Positions 17,785 through 27,356 are shown, counted from the stretch's first letter. The stretch is DNA of 64,000 nt from Flavobacterium omnivorum (GCF_900099915.1 NZ_FNDB01000015.1:21574-85573); one strand, 5' to 3'. Made by a program: numbers and translations. Notes: generated from the sequence alone by a model not told the origin.

Positions 17785-19721
17785 TTAATAGTCAAAACGT
17801 TTAAAAGCTTCGATGGCTTCATATTCAGCCAATCCCAAATCATCATACAATTTTGCCGTATGTTTGTTTCGGTCTTCGGCACGCACCCAAAATTCTCTGG
17901 AATCATTGCCTTGAAACATCACGCGGTCTTTTTGTGATTGATGGTATAAAATAGCGTGTCTTTTTAGCATTACTTCCTCTGGACTTAACGGAACAGCCAT
18001 ATCGATTTCATGAATTTCCCACTCATGCCATGCGCCTCGATAGAGCCACAACCAACAGTCTTTCATAAATGGTTCGGGTTTCAAAGCTCCCATTGCAGCA
18101 AAAATAGCATTAAGGCAAACTTCATGTGTTCCGTGCGGATCTGCAAGATCGCCGGCTGCAAAAACCTGATGCGGTTTTATTTTTTCAATAATCGCTTTTA
18201 CAATTGCAATATCTTTGTCATGTATTGGGTTTTTCTTAATTAGTCCCGTTTCATAAAAAGGCAGATCTAGGAAATGAATATTCGCTTCTTTTAATCCAAT
18301 ATACCGCACTGCCGCATACGATTCTCTTCGTCTAATAAGTCCTTTTAGTTTCAGAACTTCGAGAGAATCCATTTGGTTTTCTGACTTGTTGTTCAAGAAA
18401 TCAATAACCGATTGAAAATCTATTTTTGTTACATCATTTTCCACAAAATCAATACAAACCTCCGCAAATTTCAACGCTTCTTCATCCGTAACCGCTATAT
18501 TTCCTGAAGTTTGATACACGACATGGATATCGTGTCCTTGTCGTATCAATTTAGAGAAAGTCCCTCCCATCGAAATCACATCATCATCCGGATGCGGACT
18601 AAAAAGGATAATTCGTTTTTTTGCGGGATTCGCTCTTTCAGGTCTGTTAATATCATCCGTATTGGGCTTTCCTCCTGGCCATCCTGTTATGGTATGCTGC
18701 AATACATTGAACATATTGATGTTCAAATCATAAGCAGAACCTTCTAAAGCCAGTAAATCTGACATCCCGTTATTGTTATAATCCCTATCGGTTAATTTTA
18801 GAATGGAGCGATTTGTTTTTAAACACAACCAAACAATCGCTTTACATTTAAGTTCCAATGTCCAATTACAATCTTGAACAAGCCATGGTGTTTTGAATCG
18901 GGTTAGTTCCGAAGCCGCCGATTGGTCTAAAACAAAAGTGGTATTATCATGATTCTGCAAAAAGGTTGCTGGGATTTCGGGGCTGATATCACCTTGAATA
19001 GTACTTTTTATCACATCGGCTTTATTTTGGCCCCAAGCCATCAAAATAATTCTTTTTGATTTAAGAATAGTCGAAACGCCCATCGTAATGGCTCTTTTTG
19101 AAACGTTTTCAATACCATTAAAATCAGAAGAAGCGTCGACTCGAGTAATGTAATCCAGAGTGATTATTCGAGTTCCAGAATTGATGTGAGAACCCGGTTC
19201 ATTAAACCCCACATGGCCAGTACGACCAATTCCTAACAATTGAAAATCAAGTCCGCCAGCATTTATTATTTTATTTTCGTAAGCAATACAATATTGCTTG
19301 AGCGCATCAATAGGAATTGTTCCGTCAGGAATATTAATATTTTCCGGTTTAATATCAATGTGATTGAACAAATGCTCGTGCATGAAATAATGATAGCTAT
19401 GATTATTCTCTTTCTTCATTGGATAGTATTCATCCAAATTAAAAGTAACTACGTTACTAAAACTGAGACCATCTTCTTTATGCATCCGAACCAATTCTTC
19501 GTACACTTTTATAGGCGACGAACCTGTTGCCAAACCCAGGATAAATATTTGTTTTCGGCTTGCTTGGATACAATTAATTGTGCTATTTCCTGGGCAACTA
19601 TCAAAGACGCTTCCGAAGCATTTTTGAAAATTTTATTATGAATTTTTTCAAATCGTGTTTCCTCAAATTTACCGATACTTTCATAACTAATATCTGTTTT
19701 TCCTTCTGAAGTACTTTTCAT
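17785..19721 (-). pseudogene. nagB: NagB/PIG-L fusion (glucosamine-6-phosphate deaminase), frameshifted near codon 62
   Basis: The N-terminal frame starts at the ATG at 19721 and runs through AQEIAQLIVSKQAENKY, then falls into a stop. A second frame overlaps at about 19530 and continues LGLATGSSPIKVYEELV to the stop at 17785. Restoring one T in a TTTA run (TATTTATCC to TATTTTATCC) rejoins them, and the total of 1937 bases is one short of a multiple of three. The deaminase domain shows NLDEYYP and GRTGHVGFNEPGS. The C-terminal half is a PIG-L deacetylase-like domain (FSPHPDDDVISMGG) fused to NagB, as in many Bacteroidota. It converts GlcN-6-P to Fru-6-P plus ammonia. Either a real inactivating deletion or a homopolymer sequencing error; the rest looks well preserved. 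Confidence 0.88.
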
Positions 19722-20072
19722 ATTGTTTTTTTTTTACTGATTTATAAAGATAGTTTTTTTTAAAAGAGCAAGGAAAATAAAAAATAACAGAAATCGAATT
19801 ACTGAAATTACCAATTAGAATTATTAAATAATGTAAATCTTAGACTATTTCTATCGATAAAGAATATTCTAAACCAAATTTCTAATTTGTCGTTGTTTTA
19901 GAATTAGCAAAAATTTTGAAAAAAAAGCAGGTATTTCCAACAAAAATTGGTTATTCAATAATTCTAACAATATTTATTCTGAATTATTTTTTTTTGATTT
20001 ACTTAACAAATATATTTACGGTCTTACAGTTATAAAAAGTATTTAACACTAATCATTAACCAATGTATACTT
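19722..20072. other. Divergent regulatory region between nagB and the nagP-like permease gene
   Basis: 351 AT-rich bases without a coding frame. They must hold the promoters of both transcripts and presumably a binding site for an amino-sugar regulator, but I see no convincing long palindrome. Upstream of the permease, a TATATTTA at 20011-20018 resembles a -7 element; the nearest TTTG is 14 bases away, too close for the consensus. Confidence 0.45.
19745..19771 (-). promoter_or_regulatory. Weak candidate promoter for nagB
   Basis: On the minus strand, TTG (19769-19771) and TATCTTTA (19745-19752) with a 16-base spacer. It is one mismatch from TAnnTTTG and one base short of the usual spacing, so tentative. 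Confidence 0.3.
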
Positions 20073-21749
20073 ATGAATTCAGAACAAACAAAGTCTAACA
20101 ATTCCGCGCTTTATACGCTCATAACCGTATTTTTCTTTTGGGGTTTTATTGGAGCGTCAAACGGGATTTTTATTCCATTTTGCAAAGCTAAATTTGGCTT
20201 AGATCAATTTCAAAGTCAACTAATCGATTTTGCTTTTTATGGTGCTTATTACATCGGTGCTTTATTGCTTTTCATTTTTAGCAGTATTGCCAAAAAAGAT
20301 ATTCTTAACGGTTGGGGATTCAAAAAAGGAATTATTTACGGATTATTGGTCAGTACATTTGGAGCTGTACTAATGATAATTGCAGTAACACAAGGAAGTT
20401 ATTTGTTTATTCTAGGCGCATTATTTATTGTTGCACTTGGTTTTTCACTACAACAAACATCGGCTCAGCCTTTTGCAGCCTCTCTTGGTGAACCACATTC
20501 TGCATCTAGCAGATTGAATCTTGCAGGAGGAATCAATTCTTTGGGAACCACGATTGGCCCGATCGTAGTTTCTATTGCTTTATTTGGAGCAATACCTTTA
20601 ATTGAAGTAGATGATGAATTCATTAAAAAGTTTGCACAAAAAGCAGATTCTCTAGATTCAATGATTACGCTGTACATTGCAGTTGGTGCACTTTTTTTAT
20701 TGGCAGCAGCCTTGTTCCATTTTTCAAAAAAATTACCGGCTGGAAAAAGTGATTCTTCTTTTGAAACGGCTAACAAAGCAATGCAAACCTTAATTGCAAT
20801 CACTGTAATTTTGGTTGCCATTTTTGCTTATATCTTTTCTCGTTATGAAGATGCTGAATTTATCACTCGTTTTATTGAGAATAAAGAAAAAGATTATTTA
20901 GGATTAGGCCTAACAGTTTCTACACTTTTGGTAGTTGTTATTGGATTGTTTTTCGCCAATACAACTGCTCAAAAAAATCCTGAAGGATGGGGAGCAATGA
21001 AATACCCACAATTAGTTTTGGGAATGTTAGCCCTTTTCGCTTACGTAGGTGTCGAAGTAACCATTGGAAGTAACCTTGGTGAATTATTGGTGACCGCTGA
21101 TTTTGGTTCTATAGCTGGACCTGCTTTAGCACCCTATATGTCTATGTATTGGGGAAGTTTAATGATTGGACGTTGGGCAGGAGCTATTACGGTTTTCAAC
21201 CCATCATCACAATTAAAGAAAATTTTACTTATTGTTGTTCCTTATATCGCATTTGGAGTAGTTTTAGCTGCAAACGCTATTTCTGGACAAGATGTAACGC
21301 CTTTATATGCTTACGCATTTGTAATTTTGTTCCAAATCGCAGGTTTCTTTTTAGGAAAAGACCAACCTTCAAGAACCTTAATGATTTTTGGTTTAATGGG
21401 AATGACAGCTATGCTTATTGGTTTATTCACTACTGGAACCATTGCAATTTTTGCTTTTATGAGCGGTGGTTTATTCTTAAGTATCATGTGGCCATCTATC
21501 TTCTCCTTAGCCATTGCAGGTTTAGGGAAATACACGTCTCAAGGTTCTGCCTTCTTGGTAATGATGATCCTTGGTGGTGGAATTATCCCGCCATTACAAG
21601 GTAAATTAGCGGACATAATCGGAATTCATACGTCTTACTTCATTCCTGTTTTATGTTTCGCTTTCATCGCATTCTACGGATGGAAAGTTATCGGGATTTT
21701 AGAAAAACAAGGAATCGGAAAAGAAATAGAAGTGGGTGGAGCGCACTAA
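20073..21749 (+). CDS. nagP: Sugar MFS permease, FucP/NagP type, probably GlcNAc uptake
   Basis: 558 residues, about 12 hydrophobic segments. The N-terminus ([22 protein letters not shown]) and the [13 protein letters not shown] motif at about 130-142 are typical of the FucP/NagP sugar:proton symporters. It is longer than the usual ~420 residues, because of an extended middle region (about 180-320) with extra hydrophobic and charged stretches, as seen in other Bacteroidota members. Divergent orientation from nagB and the secreted hexosaminidase supports N-acetylglucosamine as substrate; this is inference from context. A strong hairpin terminator follows 33 bases after the stop. Confidence 0.82.
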   Translation: MNSEQTKSNNSALYTLITVFFFWGFIGASNGIFIPFCKAKFGLDQFQSQLIDFAFYGAYYIGALLLFIFSSIAKKDILNGWGFKKGIIYGLLVSTFGAVLMIIAVTQGSYLFILGALFIVALGFSLQQTSAQPFAASLGEPHSASSRLNLAGGINSLGTTIGPIVVSIALFGAIPLIEVDDEFIKKFAQKADSLDSMITLYIAVGALFLLAAALFHFSKKLPAGKSDSSFETANKAMQTLIAITVILVAIFAYIFSRYEDAEFITRFIENKEKDYLGLGLTVSTLLVVVIGLFFANTTAQKNPEGWGAMKYPQLVLGMLALFAYVGVEVTIGSNLGELLVTADFGSIAGPALAPYMSMYWGSLMIGRWAGAITVFNPSSQLKKILLIVVPYIAFGVVLAANAISGQDVTPLYAYAFVILFQIAGFFLGKDQPSRTLMIFGLMGMTAMLIGLFTTGTIAIFAFMSGGLFLSIMWPSIFSLAIAGLGKYTSQGSAFLVMMILGGGIIPPLQGKLADIIGIHTSYFIPVLCFAFIAFYGWKVIGILEKQGIGKEIEVGGAH

Positions 21750-21782
21750 TTTCAACACATAATAACCAAAACCAAACCAACA

Positions 21783-21819
21783 AAAAACTCCCATTTTGCT
21801 TAGCATAATGGGAGTTTTT
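21783..21819. terminator. Bidirectional terminator between the permease and transaldolase genes
   Basis: AAAAACTCCCATT (21783-21795) pairs perfectly with AATGGGAGTTTTT (21807-21819) around an 11-base loop. It lies between convergent genes and carries T-runs for both directions. Confidence 0.85.
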
Positions 21820-21900
21820 ATTTATAACGATATCTCAAAATCAAAAATCGTTGCCCGAGCCTAAAAAGGTGAACTGGCGAAGCAATTTACAATCTTAAAT

Positions 21901-22557
21901 CTATTTATTTCCTTTTTCGAAATCAGCCACAAACTGCGCTAATCCAATATCAGTCAAAGGGTGTTTCAACAATCCGTAAATAGCTGAAAGTGGTCCAGTC
22001 ATCACATCAGCACCAATTTTTGCACAGTTTACAATATGCATAGTGTGACGCACTGAAGCTGCAAGAATTTGAGTTTCGTACCCGTAATTATCATAAATCA
22101 ATCTGATTTCTTCAATCAAAGCCAAACCATCTGTAGATACATCATCCAAACGACCGATGAATGGAGAAACGTAAGTAGCTCCCGCTTTTGCAGCCAATAA
22201 AGCCTGTCCAGCAGAGAATACTAAAGTTACATTGGTCTTAATTCCTTTGTCCGAAAAGTATTTAGCAGCCATAACTCCTTCTTTAGTCATAGGCAATTTT
22301 ACTACGATTTGCTCGTGTAAATCCGCTAATTCTTCGCCTTCTTTAATCATTCCGTCGTAATCCAAAGCATTAACTTCGGCACTTACATCACCATCAACTA
22401 GGTTACAAATGTCAACATAATGCTTCAAAATGCTGTTTTTACCTGTAATTCCCTCTTTAGCCATTAACGAAGGATTGGTTGTAACGCCATCCAAAACGCC
22501 TAATGCATGTGCTTCCTTAATCTGAGCTAAATTAGCCGTGTCAATAAAAAATTTCAT
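21901..22557 (-). CDS. fsa: Fructose-6-phosphate aldolase / small transaldolase
   Basis: 218 residues, the size of the compact MipB/TalC transaldolase family (about 220). It begins [16 protein letters not shown] and continues [17 protein letters not shown], both diagnostic. The Schiff-base lysine lies in the [19 protein letters not shown] segment (K at about 86). [12 protein letters not shown] and the C-terminal ASVRHTMHI segment complete the barrel. Small members are either transaldolases in the pentose phosphate pathway or fructose-6-phosphate aldolases; the sequence alone does not decide. Its 5' leader region contains the structured repeat at 22591-22740. No promoter consensus is visible immediately upstream. 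Confidence 0.88.
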   Translation of the reverse strand: MKFFIDTANLAQIKEAHALGVLDGVTTNPSLMAKEGITGKNSILKHYVDICNLVDGDVSAEVNALDYDGMIKEGEELADLHEQIVVKLPMTKEGVMAAKYFSDKGIKTNVTLVFSAGQALLAAKAGATYVSPFIGRLDDVSTDGLALIEEIRLIYDNYGYETQILAASVRHTMHIVNCAKIGADVMTGPLSAIYGLLKHPLTDIGLAQFVADFEKGNK

Positions 22558-22590
22558 ATTATATATTTAATTGTGTGTTTCTAATTCTTT

Positions 22591-22740
22591 GGGCGTGATC
22601 CTTCGTAAAACTTCGGTTGGGACTTTACGCAACAATCTTTTATTTTTTAAAGAAAAAATAAAAGGATTTTCACTGCAAATGAAATTCACTGAACTCCGAT
22701 GAGGATAAACGATAAGCGAAGTAATCCCTCACGCAACCTA
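22591..22740. repeat. Structured inverted-repeat element with nested hairpin
   Basis: Outer arms GCGTGA (22593-22598) and TCACGC (22729-22734) are complementary, with partial extension outward. Inside, an AATC-TTTTATTTTT arm (22634-22647) pairs with AAAAAATAAAAGGATT (22653-22668). Between are GC-richer, TTCG-containing pieces unlike the surrounding AT-rich intergenic DNA. The arrangement (GGGCGTG, then an AAAGGATTT hairpin side, then ATCCCTCACGC) resembles a repeated non-coding element I have seen in many Flavobacteriaceae genomes. I do not know an established function. It may be a small mobile element, a structured RNA or a repeated extragenic palindrome. Confidence 0.5.
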
Positions 22741-23240
22741 AAATACCTAACAGCTGCTGGTTGTACTATTTTTAATCTAAAATCTCACGCGAGTGTAAAA
22801 TCAAAAATTGAGTACAAAATTACAACTTATAATATTTAAATTTTATTTTAATTCCTGTTATAACAGCATCTAGCGCCTTTTTTTTATTTGCGGTGTGTCT
22901 GTTGATTGACAAAAATATAAAACCTTACAACGTGTATTAGCTCCTAAATTGCAAATATAAGGCTAAATATTTACAAAAAAGTTCCTATAATAAAAATCTT
23001 TATTGTCCTGTTCCATCCAGAATTAAAGAGCGTTAAGCATCTAAACCACCGTTAAATGATACTAAAAATAGTACTTGTATAAAAAATAAAGATGATACAA
23101 TTTTCTCAACCCTACTTTACTTGATTTTGATGGTCTTACGGCTTTAAAGTTGGTATTGAATATAAAATTTCGTTTCGAAAACCACTTAAAAATTAACTAC
23201 TTTTACGCTACCTTATATTAACCTTCAATTTTATAATGCA
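22741..23240. other. Intergenic stretch upstream of rsbQ
   Basis: About 500 bases with no believable coding frame, no tRNA and no clear terminator. TACTTTTA at about 23199-23206 is a one-mismatch -7 element for the rsbQ operon, without an obvious -33 partner. Confidence 0.4.
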
Positions 23241-24062
23241 ATGGATATACCCATGACTTCTATAATAAAAAGAAATAATGTGAAAATATTAGGCAAAGGC
23301 ACTCAGCCTATGCTTTTTGCTCACGGTTATGGCTGCGACCAAAATATGTGGAGGTATATATACCCCGCTTTTGAAGAAGATTATAAAATTGTTTTATTTG
23401 ACCATACTGGCGCAGGAAATTCCGATGAAAGCCAATACTCTTTTGAGAAATACAACACGTTGGAAGGATATTCTGAGGACCTCCTTGAAATATGTGAAGA
23501 ACTCGATCTGCAAGATGTTATTCTTGTTGCCCACTCGGTGAGTTCCATGATTGGTGTTCTTGCAGCCATCAGGAATCCAGAAAGATTTTTAAAACTCATT
23601 CTTATAGGCCCATCCCCCCGCTATATAAATGATGAAGGCTATTTTGGGGGCTTCAACCATGAAGATATTGTGGAGCTAATGGAAGCGCTGGACAGCAACT
23701 ATCTTGGCTGGTCAGCTCAAATGGCTCCTGTTATTATGGGAAATGGAGAACGTCCAGAACTAGGGGAAGAACTAACCAATAGCTTTTGCAGCACAAACCC
23801 TGTAATAGCAAAGCACTTTGCACAGGTCACTTTTTTATCTGACAATCGCATTGACCTTAATGCTGTCAAAGTGCCGGCTCTTGTTGTGCAATGTTCTCAA
23901 GATATCATTGCGCCTAAAGAAGTGGGTGAATACGTGCATAAAAATTTACAAAATAGCAGCTTTCGTTTATTAAATGCAACAGGGCATTGTCCTAATTTAA
24001 GTGCTCCAGACGAAACTATAAAGGTGATGAAAGAATTTCTGGTTCAATCTTCAAATCCATAA
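23241..24062 (+). CDS. rsbQ: RsbQ-type alpha/beta hydrolase
   Basis: 273 residues that align throughout with B. subtilis RsbQ (269 residues) as I remember it: RNNVKILGKG, FAHGYGCDQNMW, DHTGAGNSD, FCSTNPVIAKHFA, CSQDIIAPKEVGEY and ATGHCPN. The catalytic triad is S99 (AHSVSS), D221 and H249. It belongs to the RsbQ/KAI2/D14 hydrolase group. RsbQ produces or presents a small ligand that a PAS-domain partner needs to respond to energy stress. The start may be residue 5 (MTSIIK), where RsbQ usually begins. The PAS-kinase gene starts 2 bases after the stop, so the two are almost certainly co-transcribed and functionally paired. Confidence 0.88.
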   Translation: MDIPMTSIIKRNNVKILGKGTQPMLFAHGYGCDQNMWRYIYPAFEEDYKIVLFDHTGAGNSDESQYSFEKYNTLEGYSEDLLEICEELDLQDVILVAHSVSSMIGVLAAIRNPERFLKLILIGPSPRYINDEGYFGGFNHEDIVELMEALDSNYLGWSAQMAPVIMGNGERPELGEELTNSFCSTNPVIAKHFAQVTFLSDNRIDLNAVKVPALVVQCSQDIIAPKEVGEYVHKNLQNSSFRLLNATGHCPNLSAPDETIKVMKEFLVQSSNP

Positions 24063-24064
24063 AT

Positions 24065-25645
24065 ATGGGTACAAATTTGTATAAAAACCATCTTGAAGAA
24101 TCTGTTGAAGACTTATATGAAAATGCCCCTTGTGGCTATATTTCTTTCTTAACAGATGGCACCATTTATAGGATAAACAAAACCCTGCTACAACTTCTAG
24201 ATTACAAAGATAAAAAGGAGGTTGTACAGGTAAAAAAGATCCAGGACCTGTTTAGGATTGGAGGAAAGATCTATTTTGAAACCCATTTCTTCCCTTTGAT
24301 AAAAATGCAGGGATTTGTAAAGGAAATTAATTTTGACCTATTGAGAAAGGATGGCAGTTTTTTTCCTGCACTTCTTAATGTTAATCAAATATCTTTTGCT
24401 GAACAAAATTCAGCAATATTTAGAGCATCAGTTCTGGACATTACCGACAGGAAAAAATATGAGAAGGTTCTTATGGATGGCAAGGCAAAAGCCGAGGAGG
24501 CTGCAAGGGCAAAGGCAGAATTCTTGTATACTATGAGCCACGAAATACGTAATCCTCTTAATGCAATTATAGGTATAGGAAATCTTATTCAAGATACTTC
24601 CCTAGATGACCTGCAAAAGGAATACGCCAGAATACTTCAACTTTCATCATCCAATCTATTAGATTTAGTAAATAACCTTCTGGATTTAGGTAAGTTGGAA
24701 TCGGGTAAAGAAAAACTGGAAAAAAGAAACTTCAGCTTAAACCAACTTTTGGAAGTTCTTCTTCATTCTTTTAAACTACGTGTTGAGGAAAAAAAAATTA
24801 AGCTAAAAGTGGAATATCCACAAAATTTACCTGAAAACTTGCTTGGGGATCCGGTAAAACTAAATCAGATACTTACTAACCTGCTGACTAATGCACTAAA
24901 ATTTACAAAAGAAGGTTTTGTCAAGTTAATAATTGCGGAGACAGAAAGAAGCGATAATGAAATTGCATTACAATTTACCGTTTGTGATACTGGCATTGGA
25001 ATCCCACAGGATAAATTAAAAATAATTTTTCAGGAATTTTCCCAAGCCAGTTATGATGTTAACATGGAATATGGCGGCACCGGGCTAGGCCTTACAATCA
25101 GCCAGAAATTGCTTCAAATGTTTGAAAGCACATTGACCGTGGCTAGCGAAGAAGGGAAAGGATCTGAATTCAATTTCGACTTAAAATTCAAAATATCAGC
25201 AAACGTTGCTCCCGTTAAAAATGAAAGATCTCGTCTAACAGAATTGCTTGCAGCAACAGGCGCGAGAATTCTAGTGGTAGATGACAGTTCTATAAACCTG
25301 TTTATTACCTCCCGATACCTAAAAAATTGGGGCCTTGCTCATGATTTAGTTGATTCCGGAGAGGCTGCAATAAAAGCAGTAAAAGAAAATAATTATGACA
25401 TAATACTGATGGATATTCATATGCCGAAAATGAGCGGCTATCAAGCTGCTATGATCATACGAAAAATGAACATGAAGTCCTCACCGTTAATCATTGCCCT
25501 TTCAGCTTTAGAAAGAGGTGATGTAAACCTAAAAATGAAAAGAGCGGGCATATCTGCTTTTGTTCCCAAACCATTTAATCCTGTTGATTTGCAGGAACTA
25601 ATGTTAAATTTTCTTAGTGATCATACAACGGCCATAAAAATTTAA
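24065..25645 (+). CDS. Cytosolic PAS - histidine kinase - receiver hybrid, partner of RsbQ
   Basis: 526 residues, no membrane segment or signal peptide. A PAS domain (about 12-130, starting ENAPCGYISFLTDGTIYRIN and ending VLDITDRK) senses the input. A short coiled linker follows, then HisKA with the phospho-acceptor H159 (TMSHEIRNPLNAIIG). The HATPase domain has N-box NLLTNALKF, DTGIGIP and GGTGLGL. The C-terminal receiver (about 400-520) has the acidic pair in VVDDS, phospho-acceptor D450 (ILMDIHMP) and K in VPKPF. All catalytic residues are present. In Bacillus the RsbQ partner is a PAS-PP2C phosphatase; here the output is phosphorelay instead. There is no output regulator next door. Confidence 0.88.
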   Translation: MGTNLYKNHLEESVEDLYENAPCGYISFLTDGTIYRINKTLLQLLDYKDKKEVVQVKKIQDLFRIGGKIYFETHFFPLIKMQGFVKEINFDLLRKDGSFFPALLNVNQISFAEQNSAIFRASVLDITDRKKYEKVLMDGKAKAEEAARAKAEFLYTMSHEIRNPLNAIIGIGNLIQDTSLDDLQKEYARILQLSSSNLLDLVNNLLDLGKLESGKEKLEKRNFSLNQLLEVLLHSFKLRVEEKKIKLKVEYPQNLPENLLGDPVKLNQILTNLLTNALKFTKEGFVKLIIAETERSDNEIALQFTVCDTGIGIPQDKLKIIFQEFSQASYDVNMEYGGTGLGLTISQKLLQMFESTLTVASEEGKGSEFNFDLKFKISANVAPVKNERSRLTELLAATGARILVVDDSSINLFITSRYLKNWGLAHDLVDSGEAAIKAVKENNYDIILMDIHMPKMSGYQAAMIIRKMNMKSSPLIIALSALERGDVNLKMKRAGISAFVPKPFNPVDLQELMLNFLSDHTTAIKI

Positions 25646-25853
25646 AAACTACCCAGCAATTACAAATAGTTCTCGATAAAAAAAATATCCCAGCAAATAA
25701 AACTTTGCCCTATATAAATTAGTTATTTTGATGGGTTTTGATTTAGGAAAAGTGATATTTAACTGTTTGCTTACAAATACATGTAAATATCATTTAACTC
25801 TTCTAGTCTTATCCTCAAATACCGCTTTGTTATTGCTGGTAATGAATGAATAT

Positions 25854-26400
25854 GCAAATAAACCACTTTAGACTTACAGTGTATAGTGGTTTATTTGCAG
25901 ACTGAAAGTCTGTCAGGTTGCTAGTGTTCAATTGTGAAGTTCCCATTATTATCATGTGAATTTCTAGCATGTTCCAAATATTGATTTACCATCTCATCTG
26001 TTATATTTCCTGTACTCCAACAGCCAAATCCTATTGCTCAAAAATGACCATCCCAATATCTCTTCTTCAATTCTGGGAATTCTATTTGCAATTTTATTGA
26101 AGAACGCACATTCATTAATTTCACCAAAGCACTTAGCTCTTGTAAAGGACGGTACACAATATGAATATGATTTTTCGAGACAACTTCTTTCAATATCTAA
26201 ATATCCTCCAGTTCACATATTTGTATTAGAAGTGTTCTGCATCTTGTTTTTATATCGCCTTCTAATACAGAATATCTAACCTTTGTAACCCAAACTATAT
26301 GAACTGTTAATCTTGAAACTCTATTAACATTAGTCCTTTCAAAATCCATAAATCAAAGCTAATATATTTTTATAAGCTTAAGCGAAATGCACTAAAGTGC
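25854..26400 (-). mobile_element. Decayed IS200/IS605-family element
   Basis: The dead tnpA gene is flanked by hairpins, as in IS200-type elements. On its 3' side are GCAAATAAACCACT (25854-25867) / AGTGGTTTATTTGC (25885-25898) and a second small one, CAGACT-GAA-AGTCTG, at about 25898-25912. On its 5' side is GCACTAAAGTGC (26389-26400). Exact ends and the TTAC-type target cannot be fixed from one copy. Only tnpA is present, with no tnpB. Confidence 0.65.
25921..26349 (-). pseudogene. tnpA: Y1 (HUH) transposase TnpA of IS200/IS605 type, with two nonsense codons
   Basis: Reading the minus strand from the ATG at 26349 gives a TnpA of about 142 codons: MDFERTNVNRVSRLTVHIVW, then CELEDI, then an in-frame TAG, then ILKEVVSKNHIHIVYRPLQ, KKRYWDGHF, a TGA where a Trp is expected, then AIGFGCWSTGNITDEMV. 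The HUH motif survives as HIH, and the catalytic Tyr probably survives in VNQYLEHA. Two premature stops make the enzyme inactive. The frame is otherwise intact, so the decay is recent. Intact relatives are about 140-150 residues and transpose single-stranded DNA. Confidence 0.85.
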
Positions 26401-26439
26401 CTAGTTAAACTATATTTGAAACAAATAAACTACCTTAAA

Positions 26440-27243
26440 TTACAACTTATAATGGTTCATTAGCATTTTTTCATATACTTTATCAGGCAAAATTCTTTTT
26501 AAAACAATAGAAATTTTTTGCATAAAAGCACCTACTTTGTAGTGAATTTTAGGTTCCCAAGTTTGAATAATCTGATAGACCGCTTCGGCCATTTCATTTG
26601 GATTACTGCCACTGTCCACATGATCGTCCATTGCTTTTAAAGTATTTCCATACGGAGCTTCATAGGCTGAACCTTGTAAAACTGGGGCATGAAAACGTCC
26701 CGCAGCAATATTTGTTGCAAAATCACCAGGCGCTACATTTGTTATATGGATTCCAAAAGATTTAACTTCCATTCTCAAGGCTTCGGTAATGAGTTCAAGT
26801 GCACCTTTTGAAGCGGAATAAACACTTCGATAGGGCAAACCCATATAACCTGCAATGGACGTCACGTTAATAATTAATCCTGATTTTTGAGCACGCATTT
26901 GTGGCAATACGGATTTCATTACTTCGATTGGACCAAAAAGATTAGTCTCAAAATTATTTTTGATTTCTTGCATTGGAATTTCTTCCAATGGCCCTGTAAT
27001 CCCTACACCCGCATTATTGATAACGACATCCAATCTTCCGGCAGTCGCAATCACTTTGGCAACAGCCGTATGAATTGAGGCTGCATCCCTAACATCCAAA
27101 GCCACTAGAGGAAAAACCGAATTCAAAATTCGATCCGGATTCCTGCTGGTTCCATACACAACAAAACCTTTGTGGTGCAAAAATTCGCCAATAGATTTTC
27201 CTATTCCCGAAGAACCTCCTGTAATTAGAACTACTTTATTCAT
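26440..27243 (-). CDS. Short-chain dehydrogenase/reductase, classical SDR
   Basis: 267 residues. The Rossmann dinucleotide motif TGGSSGIGKSIG (8-19), NNAGVG, the catalytic serine region NVTSIAGYMG and the active YxxxK (YSASK) are all present, as in classical SDRs. An Arg after the first strand (GTSRNPDR) suggests NADP(H) preference, by family rule. The hydrophobic C-terminal region (QKISIVLKRILPDKVYEKML) is typical of the sub-group acting on lipophilic alcohols or ketones. The substrate is unknown. A -7 element (TATTTTTG) lies on the minus strand at 27273-27280, about 30 bases before the ATG. The gene appears monocistronic. Confidence 0.85.
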   Translation of the reverse strand: MNKVVLITGGSSGIGKSIGEFLHHKGFVVYGTSRNPDRILNSVFPLVALDVRDAASIHTAVAKVIATAGRLDVVINNAGVGITGPLEEIPMQEIKNNFETNLFGPIEVMKSVLPQMRAQKSGLIINVTSIAGYMGLPYRSVYSASKGALELITEALRMEVKSFGIHITNVAPGDFATNIAAGRFHAPVLQGSAYEAPYGNTLKAMDDHVDSGSNPNEMAEAVYQIIQTWEPKIHYKVGAFMQKISIVLKRILPDKVYEKMLMNHYKL

Positions 27244-27356
27244 GTTTCTTGCTGTTTGTGATACGAAAGGTCCAAAAATAAAAAAATCCTCCCGAAGGAA
27301 GACTACTATTTTGTATATTTAGAAAAAGAATCTAAAATAATTAAGATTAAAAAAAA

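Noticed and set aside
17763..17906. Upstream extension of the hexosaminidase gene
   Set aside because: It overlaps the end of nagB and lacks signal-peptide features; the ATG at 17762 gives a clear signal peptide.
19981..20018. Consensus promoter for the permease gene
   Set aside because: TTTG and TATATTTA are only 14 bases apart and the second is mismatched; not reported as a promoter.
21149..21604. Alternative plus-strand frame of 151 residues inside the permease gene
   Set aside because: It is rich in Cys, Trp and Phe, as typical of a frame-shifted reading of membrane-protein codons; the main frame continues intact.
26034..26279. Plus-strand reading frame of about 81 residues
   Set aside because: It is antisense to the decayed IS200-type transposase, whose protein sequence on the minus strand is recognisable.
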